Source: Streptomyces sp. D2-8 (GTDB lineage Bacteria > Actinomycetota > Actinomycetes > Streptomycetales > Streptomycetaceae). Taken from it: a stretch of 64,000 nt of DNA. The position numbers and the translations under genes are program-made. Shown one piece after another: positions 17,117 to 24,940 of this stretch. Location: contig NZ_JAAHBP010000018.1 in NCBI RefSeq assembly GCF_023184515.1, positions 1-64,000 on the forward strand, given 5' to 3'. Numbering within the stretch: the first letter of the stretch is position 1; each line of letters opens with the position of its first letter. A model generated the notes under the pieces. The model saw only the letters and a program-made list of their open reading frames with translations, searched no databases and had not been told where the DNA came from.

Positions 17117-17473
17117 TCACCTCCAAGAGAAGCGGGAGGGCAGCGCGGCGGCGGACCCGGGCGAACGGGAGCCGGCCGGCTGGGCGTCGGCAGTCTCGGC
17201 GTCGGCCCGCTTCGCCGCGGCCGTGCGGAAGGCCTGCTCGATGAAGCCGTCGCCCAGCAGGTTCTGGAACACCGAGGGGCGGTGCTGGCCGCTGCCGCCG
17301 TCGGCGAAGGCCTCGGTCACCACGTCCCAGGAGTGGTGTGGCCGCACGCGCTGACCGCGGGCCGTCGCCCGGTTCACGATCTGGTCGGCGGGGCCGAACG
17401 TGAACGAACCGCCGGCGGCTGCGGCCAGCGCTCGACGGCGTCCCATGTCTTGATGAGGGCATGACATATCCAT
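17117..17473 (-). pseudogene. GH10 xylanase remnant with internal deletion
   Basis: ATG 17473 with AAGGAG upstream begins a frame with Arg-rich residues (MGRRRALAAAAGG) then FGPADQIVNRATARGQRVR and SWDVVTEAFADGGSGQHR, LGDGFIEQAFRTA. These are two GH10 xylanase segments: the helix before RVRGHxLVWH and the acid/base WDVVNEAFxDG. The roughly 40 residues normally between them are missing, and everything after EQAFRTA, including the nucleophile, is gone. The Asn before the catalytic Glu is Thr here. Confidence 0.65.
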
Positions 17474-18054
17474 GTCGGTCTCCTTGTGTGGCCGAGCCGT
17501 TGCTGGTGGGCGCTGTGACTCGGCGAGTCTCACGGCCGAGGAGGGGGGCGCTGTGCTGACGTGCTGTGTGTGGGGGCGTGCTTCGTCTCGCGATAGCGCA
17601 GCGGCCGGGCCCGTCCATCTCGGCCGGACCCGTCCATCTCGTTCGGGATGTCGGACCACTGCCGACACATCGAGCAACCTGAAGGATCAAAGGCTGGAGA
17701 GGCCCGTCAATACCTCTCGCATGATTCGCTTTTCACTTCGAAATGTTTCGCTCCGCCTGAGCGCTCCGAGTGGTCGGGCGCCGATCGCGTCTCAGGGGTG
17801 TCAGGTGCTTGATCCATGCCTTCGCGGTGATGAAACACTGCGGTCCGTTCCTCCGTGACCCTTCCGAGGGCCGTGTTGATGCAGGCTGCGGAGCGTTTCC
17901 CGGATCGCGCCAGCTCGTCCGCGGCTCAAATGGGACCGGCGTGCGCGGGATCCGTCGACAGGTCCGTGGCGCCACCCTGTGGTGTCGTGGACCGCAGCCG
18001 ATGAATCGAAAGATGCTGCCAGTTGCCCCTTGCATCAGGCCTTGGTCGCCCAAC
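17474..18054. other. Gene-free stretch with a CGAAA/TTTCG palindrome
   Basis: No convincing gene on either strand over about 580 bp; frames here are short and lack recognisable motifs. A palindrome CGAAATGTTTCG at 17739-17750 lies in a locally A/T-richer patch about 265 bp upstream of the xylanase remnant. It resembles the CGAAA...TTTCG elements described in front of Streptomyces xylanase genes (recalled, not checked). The rest shows nothing I can interpret. Confidence 0.4.
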
Positions 18055-18089
18055 TTGATCGATAGACTGAGTCGATATACTCGGGTTCA
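18055..18089 (+). promoter_or_regulatory. Promoter of a probably leaderless TetR gene, with operator
   Basis: TTGATC (18055-18060) and TATACT (18076-18081) with a 15-bp spacer place transcription start at or next to the ATG at 18089, seven bases after the -10 box, and no ribosome site precedes the ATG. The imperfect repeat CTGAGT...ACTCGG (18067-18084) covers the -10 box and is a plausible self-operator. Confidence 0.55.
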
Positions 18090-18718
18090 TGGCTCACGTT
18101 TCCGCGGCTGAGCGCCGCCCCCAGCTCATCAAAGCGGCCATCGACCTCATGGCCCGGGAGGGTGTCGCGGCCGGAAGTACCCGGGCCATCGCGGCCGAGC
18201 TCGGCGTGGCGCAGGCCACCGTTCACTACACCTTCGGCACGAAGGAGGAGCTGTACCGCGCCGTCATGGAAAGGCTCACCGCAGACCTGATCGCGCAGGT
18301 CGAGCAGGCCACCCCCGAGCAGGCGGGATTCGAGGAGACCATCGGCGCTCTGGCCGCTGCCCTGTGGCAGACCGTGCGCGAGCAGCCTGCCAGCCACCAG
18401 TTGCTGACGGAACTCCTGATGTTCGCGTTGCGCACACCCTCTCTTGTCGAAGCACGGCAAGCCCACTACCGCGACGTGACCAAGGTGGCGGCGAGGATCG
18501 TGGCCGAGGCGGCCGAGCGAACGGGACAGGCGCTCGTCCAGCCCGGGGAGACCATCGCTCGTTACTTCCTCGCCGGATTCGACGGCCTCGTGATGCAGCA
18601 CCTTTCCCTGCCCGACGAAGAGGCCGAGCAGATCTGCCTGCGAGCCCTCGTCTCCGCGGTGCTGGCGCTCGCCGACGGCCGGCTGGAGCCCACCGCGATT
18701 CCCGCCGAGGCGAGCTGA
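18089..18718 (+). CDS. TetR-family transcriptional regulator
   Basis: 209 residues with the DNA-binding part at about 8-55: RPQLIKAAIDLMAREGVAAGSTRAIAAE (first helices) and GVAQATVHYTFGTKEELY (recognition helix plus loop). The C-terminal domain (TIGALAAALWQTVREQPASHQLLTEL, YFLAGFDGLVMQHLSLPDEE) matches the TetR_C group found in many actinobacterial regulators. Translation probably starts on a leaderless mRNA. The nearest downstream gene is a GntR regulator on the same strand; no obvious target is adjacent. Confidence 0.88.
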   Translation: MAHVSAAERRPQLIKAAIDLMAREGVAAGSTRAIAAELGVAQATVHYTFGTKEELYRAVMERLTADLIAQVEQATPEQAGFEETIGALAAALWQTVREQPASHQLLTELLMFALRTPSLVEARQAHYRDVTKVAARIVAEAAERTGQALVQPGETIARYFLAGFDGLVMQHLSLPDEEAEQICLRALVSAVLALADGRLEPTAIPAEAS

Positions 18719-18970
18719 CCGCGAGACCGTCCCCGGCACAGCGCAGGCCCGCCGGCACCGAGGTGGCGGCGGGGTGGCTCCACCGCAACTGCGACCTGGC
18801 CACCCGACTATGATCGACATCACCCCTGGGTATGCGGCATCCCGAGCAGGTGACAAGGAACGTAGAACTCCATCGCCGGCACGTCCCCGATGGCCTCTGG
18901 GGTGATCTTCGCACCCAGGACCCGGTCAGGTCGGACGTGCCCGCGAGAACGGTCACGGAAGGAGTTCGCG

Positions 18971-19693
18971 TTGTCTTTGACGGACAAGGCCATCGAGCAG
19001 ATCCGTGAGCTGATCCGCACCGGCGCCCTTCCTCCCGGCTCGAAGCTCCCTCCGGAGGCGGACCTGGCCGCACAGCTGGGCCTCTCCCGGAACCTGGCCC
19101 GTGAAGCGGTCAAGGCACTGGCCGTGGCGCGAGTCCTGGAGGTCCGGCGGGGCGACGGCACCTATGTGACCAGCCTGCAGCCGAGCCTGCTGCTGGAGGG
19201 GCTCGGCGGGGCCGTGGAGCTGATGCAGGGCGACTCGGCCGCCCTGCTGGACCTCATGGAGACACGAAGGCTCCTCGAACCGGTCGCGACGGCGCTTGCC
19301 GCCACTCGGATCTCCGACGCTCAACTGGCTGAAGTGAAGCGGCACCTGGATGCCATGCGTGAGGCCCGTGACGACGTCGAACGGCTCAACGCTCATGACG
19401 CCGCCTTCCACCGGGCCGTCATCTCGGCCACGGGCAACGAAACGCTCCTCACCCTCCTGGAAGGGATCTCCGGCCGCACCCTGCGGGCCCGCATCTGGCG
19501 GGGCCTGGTCGACGACAAGGCCGCGGGCCGCACGCTCGCAGAGCACGAGGCGATCTTCAACGCGCTGTCCACCCGTGACTCCGCCCTCAGCCAGGCCGCA
19601 GCCCTGCTTCACGTGAGCAACACCGAGCATTGGCTGAGGGAGTACCTGACCTCAGGCGAAGCCCCACTCTTTGGAACGACAGCGCGCGCGTGA
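18971..19693 (+). CDS. GntR-family regulator, FadR/FCD subfamily
   Basis: 240 residues. The N-terminal winged helix (AIEQIRELIRTGALPPGSKLP, LSRNLAREAVKALAVARVLEVRRGDGTYV; residues 5-65) is followed by the all-helical FCD ligand domain with its metal-ligand pattern: Asp in AHDAAFHRAV, then His residues in TLAEHEAIFNAL. TTG 18971 is chosen because AAGGAG lies six bases before it and upstream residues are random. It closely resembles the FadR-type regulator in the fucose locus (30940) in layout. It stands just upstream of the FMO-SDR-aldehyde dehydrogenase operon and may control it. Confidence 0.85.
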   Translation: MSLTDKAIEQIRELIRTGALPPGSKLPPEADLAAQLGLSRNLAREAVKALAVARVLEVRRGDGTYVTSLQPSLLLEGLGGAVELMQGDSAALLDLMETRRLLEPVATALAATRISDAQLAEVKRHLDAMREARDDVERLNAHDAAFHRAVISATGNETLLTLLEGISGRTLRARIWRGLVDDKAAGRTLAEHEAIFNALSTRDSALSQAAALLHVSNTEHWLREYLTSGEAPLFGTTARA

Positions 19694-19818
19694 GGCGGCG
19701 GGTGCCCCCACGCGGCCGCTGATGTCCGGTCCGTGGCCGCGCGGGTCAGTTCTCGCCGGATGCCCGGTGAATACGTTTCCTCCAAGCCCGTGAAGCGGGA
19801 TGAACGAGGAGGCAGGCC

Positions 19819-21165
19819 GTGCAGGAAAGCCAGTTTGATACGTGCGTGATCGGGGCGGGACCCGCCGGGCTGGCGGTCGCCAGAGCCCTCGCGGAGCGGA
19901 ATCTGCCGTACACCCACCTGGAGCGGCACACCGGGCCCGGCGGCATCTGGGACATCGACAGTCCCGGCAGCCCGATGTACGAGTCGGCCCACTTCATTTC
20001 CAGCAGGACACTCTCGGGGTTCGGCGGTTTCCCGATGCCCGACCACTTCGCGGACTATCCGCCGCACCGGCAGATCCTGTCGTATCTGACGTCCTTCGCC
20101 GATGCCTACGGGCTCACCGACCGCATCGAGTTCGGCGTAGAGGTCGACGGTGTCGAGAAGAACGCGGACGGCACCTGGACGGTCACGCGGGCCGACGGGC
20201 GGGAGAGCGTGCATGGGCAGGTCGTCGTGTGCACGGGCTCGCAGTGGCACCCCAACATCCCCGAACTGCCGGGGGAGTTCAGCGGAGAAGTGCGGCACAC
20301 CGTCGGCTATCGCAGCGCGGAGGAGCTGCGGGGCAAGCGCGTCCTGGTCGTCGGCGCCGGGAACTCCGGCTGCGACATAGCCTGCGACGCGGCCCGGAGC
20401 GCGGACCATGCGGTGATCAGCATGCGGCGCGGGTACTGGTTCATCCCCAAGCACCTCTTCGGCCGGCCGGTGGACACCATCGCCAACAGCGGCCCGCACC
20501 TGCCGATGTGGCTGGCGCAGCGGGTCTTCGGCGGCCTCCTCCGGATCATCAACGGCGACCCGACGCGGCTGGGGCTGCCGAAGCCGGACCACAAGCTGTT
20601 CGAGACCCACCCGGCCATCAACTCGTTGCTGATCCACCACCTCCAGCACGGCGACATCACCGCCAAGCCCGGGATCTCCCGCGCCGAGGGCAGGACCGTG
20701 CACTTCACCGATGGCACGAGCGACGACTTCGATCTCGTCCTGCTGGCCACCGGCTACGTCCACAAAGTGCCGGTCGCGCAGCGGTACTTCGGCGACGAGC
20801 AGCACCCGGACCTGTACCTGTCGTCGTTCTCGCGCGAGCACGAGGGCCTGTTCGGCATCGGCTTCGTCGAGACCAACTCCGGTGCGTACCAGCTCTTCGA
20901 CGCCCAGGCGCAGCTGATCGCCGGGTACCTTCACGACGCGCGGCACCGGCTGCCGAACGCGGAGCGCTTCGCCCGCATGATCCGCACCGACCGGCCGGAT
21001 CTGTCCGGCGGGCTGAAGTTCGTCGACTCGCCCCGTCACACCGGCTACGTCGACAGCGGGGCCTTCGTGAAGTACCTGGGCAAGGTCGCGGGACAGCTGG
21101 GCTGGAGTACCGAGGGCCGACCGCCGCGGGTACGGCCCTCGCGACCCGCGGAGGCGACGGCATGA
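19819..21165 (+). CDS. Flavin-containing monooxygenase (FMO-type)
   Basis: 448 residues. FAD-binding CVIGAGPAGLAVARALAERN near the N-terminus (GxGPAG), the FMO fingerprint FSGEVRHTVGY (FxGxxxHxxxY, about 154-164), and NADPH-binding VLVVGAGNSGCDIA (about 176-189) occur in the family's order, followed by LLATGYVHKVP. It would add one oxygen atom to a soft nucleophile or a ketone. GTG 19819 follows GAGGAGGC. First gene of an operon with an SDR and an aldehyde dehydrogenase through overlapping stops and starts, suggesting an oxidative path for a ketone, alcohol or aldehyde. Confidence 0.88.
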   Translation: MQESQFDTCVIGAGPAGLAVARALAERNLPYTHLERHTGPGGIWDIDSPGSPMYESAHFISSRTLSGFGGFPMPDHFADYPPHRQILSYLTSFADAYGLTDRIEFGVEVDGVEKNADGTWTVTRADGRESVHGQVVVCTGSQWHPNIPELPGEFSGEVRHTVGYRSAEELRGKRVLVVGAGNSGCDIACDAARSADHAVISMRRGYWFIPKHLFGRPVDTIANSGPHLPMWLAQRVFGGLLRIINGDPTRLGLPKPDHKLFETHPAINSLLIHHLQHGDITAKPGISRAEGRTVHFTDGTSDDFDLVLLATGYVHKVPVAQRYFGDEQHPDLYLSSFSREHEGLFGIGFVETNSGAYQLFDAQAQLIAGYLHDARHRLPNAERFARMIRTDRPDLSGGLKFVDSPRHTGYVDSGAFVKYLGKVAGQLGWSTEGRPPRVRPSRPAEATA

Positions 21166-22040
21166 GCGGGTTCGACTTCACCGGCAAAGTCATCCTGGTG
21201 ACCGGCGGCGCGGGCGGCATCGGGAGCGCGCTGTGCCGCCGCTTCGCCTCCGGCGGCGCCCACTGCATCGTCGTCGATATCGACGGGTCCCGCGCCATGA
21301 ACGTGGCCGCGGACCTTCCGGGCGCCGGGCACAAGGGCATCGGATGCGACCTGCTGGAGCGCGCCAAGGTGGAGCGGCTGTTCGAGGTGGTCGCCGAAGA
21401 CCACGGTCGCCTCGACGTACTGGTCAACAACGTGGGCATGACCAGCGCGGAACGCTTCGACGTCCGCAGTGTCGAGAGCATCGAGCGGGAGATCACCCTC
21501 AATCTCACCTCACCTCTGGTCGCGACCCGGATCGCCATTCCCCTTCTCATGGCTTCCCGGGACCCCCGAGTGGTCACCACGGTCTCCCTCGGCGGGATCT
21601 TCCCGCTGGGCGAGACGCCGATCTACACCGCTTCCAAGTTCGGGCTGCGTGGCGCGATGCTGGCAATCGGGCTCGACCTGCGGAGCAAGGGCATTCTGGC
21701 CGGTTCGGTGCTCCCGTCGGCGACCGACACCCGGATGCTGCGTCAGGAGGCCGTGGACGGCGGGAACTCCCTGCAGTTCCAGGACCGGCCCCAGCAGCCC
21801 GCCGACGTCGTCGCGGCCGTGGTGAGCCTACTGGACAAGCCCCGGCTGGAGGCCTACCCCCGGGCCGGTGAGTCCCGTCTGGTGCGGTTCGCGATGCTCG
21901 CGCCGAACCTGCTGCCCCGGGTCTTCCCGCTGTTCCGCAAGCGCGGTGACCGCGGCATGGCCCGCTATCTGGAGGAACTCCGCGGGCGCGGACTCGCCCG
22001 CCGGACCGACGGGCGCTGGGAGCTGGTGGAGGAAGCATGA
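21162..22040 (+). CDS. Short-chain dehydrogenase/reductase (extended C-terminus)
   Basis: 292 residues. The NAD(P) motif VTGGAGGIGSAL (TGxxxGIG, about 13-24), the structural LVNNVGM (NNxG, about 88-94), and catalytic TTVSLGG and IYTASKFG (YxxxK, about 155-162) are all present. About 40 extra C-terminal residues (LRFAMLAPNLLPRVFPLFRK-like, basic and amphipathic) are typical of SDRs that act on lipophilic or steroid-like substrates at the membrane. ATG overlaps the FMO stop and the stop overlaps the next start. Confidence 0.88.
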   Translation: MSGFDFTGKVILVTGGAGGIGSALCRRFASGGAHCIVVDIDGSRAMNVAADLPGAGHKGIGCDLLERAKVERLFEVVAEDHGRLDVLVNNVGMTSAERFDVRSVESIEREITLNLTSPLVATRIAIPLLMASRDPRVVTTVSLGGIFPLGETPIYTASKFGLRGAMLAIGLDLRSKGILAGSVLPSATDTRMLRQEAVDGGNSLQFQDRPQQPADVVAAVVSLLDKPRLEAYPRAGESRLVRFAMLAPNLLPRVFPLFRKRGDRGMARYLEELRGRGLARRTDGRWELVEEA

Positions 22041-23448
22041 CCACGAACGAGATGCTGCAGGTCGTCAACCCCGCCACCGGTGAGCCCCTCACCACCCTGC
22101 CCGCCGCGAGCGCCGACGACGTCGCCACGGCCGCCGAGCGGGCCCGGCAGGTCCACGACACCGGGGTGTGGTCGCGGCTGCCGGTCCGCGAGCGCGGCGC
22201 GGTGCTGCTCCGGCTGGCCGGCCTCATGGAACGCGACGCGGAGATCCTCGCCCGGCTGGACAGCGAGGACGCGGGCAAGCCGGTCACGGAGTGCCGTACG
22301 GGTGACGTACCGGGCGCGATCGAGTCGATCCGCTGGTTCGCCGATGCGGCCGACAAGCTCTTCGGCCGCATCGCGCCGAGCGGGCATGAAGGCCTCGGTC
22401 TCATGAGCCGCGAACCGGTCGGGGTCGTCGCGGCGATCCTGCCGTGGAACTACCCGCTCGCCATGACCGCATGGAAGGTCGGACCGGCCCTGGCCGCAGG
22501 CAACTGTCTGCTGGTCAAGCCCGCGGAGGCGACCCCGCGCTCGGCCCTGCACCTGGCCGCGCTCGCCGCCGAGGCCGGCTGCCCGGCGGGGTGCTCACCG
22601 TGCTGCCCGGGTACGGCCGGGAAGCCGGCGCGGCCCTCGCCCGTAACCCCCAGGTAGGAACGCTGTCCTTCACCGGGTCCACCGCGACCGGCCGCCGCAT
22701 CCTCAAGGACGCCGCCGAGAGCAACTTCAAGCGCGTCTCGCTGGAGATGGGCGGCAAGAGCCCCCAGGTGCTGATGGCCGACGCGCTGTCCTACGGCGAC
22801 GAACTCATCGACAACATGATCGAGGCCGCGTTCCTGACCATGGGGCAGAACTGCACGGCCGGCTCCCGGGTTCTGGTGCACCGCAGTATCGCCGAGGAGG
22901 TCCTGGAGAGGTTCACGGCCGCGGCTAGGGAACTCGTCATCGGCGATCCGGCCGACCCGCGCACGCAGATGGGGCCGCTCATCGACCACACCGCCTTCGA
23001 CCGGGTCGCGGGAGTCGTGGAAGCCGCCCGGGCCGGCGGGGCCCAGATCCACACCGGGGGACTGCCCCACGGGTTGCCTCCGCGCGGCGCCTACTACCCG
23101 CCCACCGTGATCACCCGAGCCCCCGACGACAGCGACGTCCTCACCAAGGAGTTGTTCGGCCCCGTCGTCACCGTCCAGACCTTCACCTGCGAGGACGAGG
23201 CGGTACGCAGGGCCAACGCCACCGAGTACGGGCTCGCCGCCTCGGTCTGGACCCGCGACCTCGACACCGCGCTGCGGCTGGCCCGCGGCATCGAGGCCGG
23301 CGTGGTCTCCGTCAACGCCTACAGCGAGGGCGACATCACCACCCCCTTCGGCGGCTGGAAGCAGTCCGGATTCGGTGGCGTGGAGAAGTCCACCGATGCC
23401 TTCGATCAATGGACCCGGGAGAAGACGATCTGGATCCGCACCCGCTGA
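22037..23448 (+). pseudogene. Aldehyde dehydrogenase with a one-base frameshift
   Basis: The 5' frame (from ATG 22037) carries ILPWNYPLAMTAWKVGPALA and LLVKPAEATP; the 3' frame carries LSFTGSTATGRRI, LEMGGKSPQVL (catalytic Glu), MGQNCTAGSR (catalytic Cys), ELFGPVVTVQTF and QSGFGGVEK. They meet at 22575-22590, where AAEAG should continue as LPGGVLTVLPGYG; inserting one base in GCCGGCTGCCC restores a normal protein of about 470 residues. The active-site residues are all kept. NAD(P)-dependent oxidation of an aldehyde, betaine-aldehyde-dehydrogenase-like, is the family reaction. As written the frame stops at 22657. Sequencing error and genuine mutation are both possible. Confidence 0.85.
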
Positions 23449-23456
23449 CCTCGCCC

Positions 23457-24530
23457 TCAGAGGCGATCCGAACGAATCCGCTCCCGCAGGCGGCCGGGGG
23501 AGGCGCCGTGCCAGCGGTGTACCGCGCGACGCAGCGCGCGTTCGTCGGAGAAGCCCGCCCGGCGGGCGATGTCGCGCAGTGTCATTTCCGGGCGCAGCAA
23601 CAGCTGCTCGACACGTTCCCGGCGCACTCCCTCGACGAGTGCCTCGTACGTCGTGCCGCAGTCGGCCAGACGACGGCGCAGCGTCCGCTCGCTCGTCGCG
23701 TACCGTCGCGCCTGCTCGCCGAACGACGGCACCACCGGGAGGCTCTGCGCGACGGAGACCTCCAGGACCTCCAGCAGATCCTGCTGATCACGGCGGGAAG
23801 ACATCTGCGCGTCGAGCATCTCCAGCGTCGACGCGTAGCTCACCGAATCCCGGCCGGGCATCGGGGTACGGGCCCACGCGCCGTCGATGACCATGCGGTT
23901 CGCGGGGGCAGCGAAGCGGACCGGACAGCGGAACAGCGCCTCGTGGAGGTCGAGTCGGCGCGGTGGCGGACACGAGAACTCCACCGCCCGTGGCGCGAAG
24001 GCCCGGTCGACGGCCAACCGGGACAGGGTGACCACGGACGCGAACGCCTCCTCGCTCAGGAAGGAGGCCACGGCCGGGTCCATGGCGGGATCGGGAAGAT
24101 CGGCGCGCAGCTCGAAGGCGTCGTCCTGCTCACCCGCACAGGCCGACCACACCACCATCGCCCCGGACAGGTTCTGGTATTTCACCCCGGTCTCGATGGC
24201 GTGCTGAAGCGTGTCGTCGGCCATCAGGGCGAAGCCGAGCAGCCCCCATGCGGTCAGGTGCTGCGCCGCGCCGACCTTCAGCCCCAGGTGCTCGTCCCCG
24301 GTGAGCTCCAGCGCCCGACGGATCACCGCGCTGCCCTGCCGGTACGACACCCGCAGCGCGGCGGAGCGCATGACCGTCTCGTCCAGTCCCATCTGCTGCA
24401 GCAGGGGGCGCAGATCGACGCCGCGCTCGTCGGCGACCACGACGAGACAGCGCAGGATGTTCGGCTGGATCGTCGCCGACGTGCTGCGGCTGGTGCCGGG
24501 AGGGTCTGCCGGGCCGGGGGCAAGGGACAT
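23457..24530 (-). CDS. AraC-family regulator (OruR/ToxT-like, AraC_binding_2 type)
   Basis: 357 residues. The N-terminal ligand part (PNILRCLVVVADERGVD, LGFALMADDTLQHAIETG) matches the PF12625-type domain of AraC proteins that sense hydrophobic ligands. The C-terminal double HTH begins near 265 (ARRYATSERTLRRRLADCGT, MTLRDIARRAGFSDERALRRAVHRWHGASPG). ATG 24530, behind AGAAGG, is preferred to an upstream start. It ends 8 bp from the convergent aldehyde dehydrogenase, so it is a likely regulator of the FMO operon, but the divergent neighbour across 410 bp is the fucosidase. Confidence 0.85.
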   Translation of the reverse strand: MSLAPGPADPPGTSRSTSATIQPNILRCLVVVADERGVDLRPLLQQMGLDETVMRSAALRVSYRQGSAVIRRALELTGDEHLGLKVGAAQHLTAWGLLGFALMADDTLQHAIETGVKYQNLSGAMVVWSACAGEQDDAFELRADLPDPAMDPAVASFLSEEAFASVVTLSRLAVDRAFAPRAVEFSCPPPRRLDLHEALFRCPVRFAAPANRMVIDGAWARTPMPGRDSVSYASTLEMLDAQMSSRRDQQDLLEVLEVSVAQSLPVVPSFGEQARRYATSERTLRRRLADCGTTYEALVEGVRRERVEQLLLRPEMTLRDIARRAGFSDERALRRAVHRWHGASPGRLRERIRSDRL

Positions 24531-24693
24531 CGCACTCACCTTCTGCTGGGTGGCCACCGTAGGCACCGGACGCCATCGGTCGCATGCTCTGGCCGCCGGA
24601 GCCCCCTGTACGACCCCTGGTGTCCTGAGCCAGTCCTCTGCGCATGGCTACGTATTCAGTGTGTGCACGCCCTTCCGGCGGATCGACCCGCTT

Positions 24694-24709
24694 ATAGATC
24701 CGATGTGTA
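24694..24709. promoter_or_regulatory. Fucose-regulon motif, variant copy
   Basis: ATAGATCCGATGTGTA differs from the core ATACATCCGATGTAT by two to three bases. It lies in the same intergenic region as the better copy at 24833, about 230 bp upstream of the GH29 start. Confidence 0.45.
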
Positions 24710-24832
24710 GGGAATCCTCGTCGGCGTAGCCGCCCCTCAGGCTCTCGTCACCTTCGAGAATGCTCCAGAGAATCGCTTCTGTCAGGGACTTCTATCCCAC
24801 CCCTAGACGTGGCTGCCACCTCGCCCATATAC

Positions 24833-24847
24833 ATACATCCGATGTCT
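24833..24847. promoter_or_regulatory. Fucose-regulon motif upstream of GH29
   Basis: ATACATCCGATGTCT, a near-palindrome (left arm ATACATC, right arm GATGTCT), lies 94 bp before the fucosidase ATG. The same core recurs at 35091, 35531, 35590 and 41221, always in front of carbohydrate genes. Probable operator for a FadR-type repressor. Confidence 0.65.
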
Positions 24848-24940
24848 CTCTTCGACTCTGCGCGGAACAGAGTGCTCAGGCCGGAGTTCCGCTCCCAACT
24901 CCCCGCCCTCCCTCCCCCCTTGACACATGGAGTCGCACCC

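Noticed and set aside
15302-17464. A 720-residue plus-strand frame over the lipoprotein and membrane-protein genes
   Set aside because: It is Arg/Pro/Gly-rich without motifs and overlaps two better genes in another frame.
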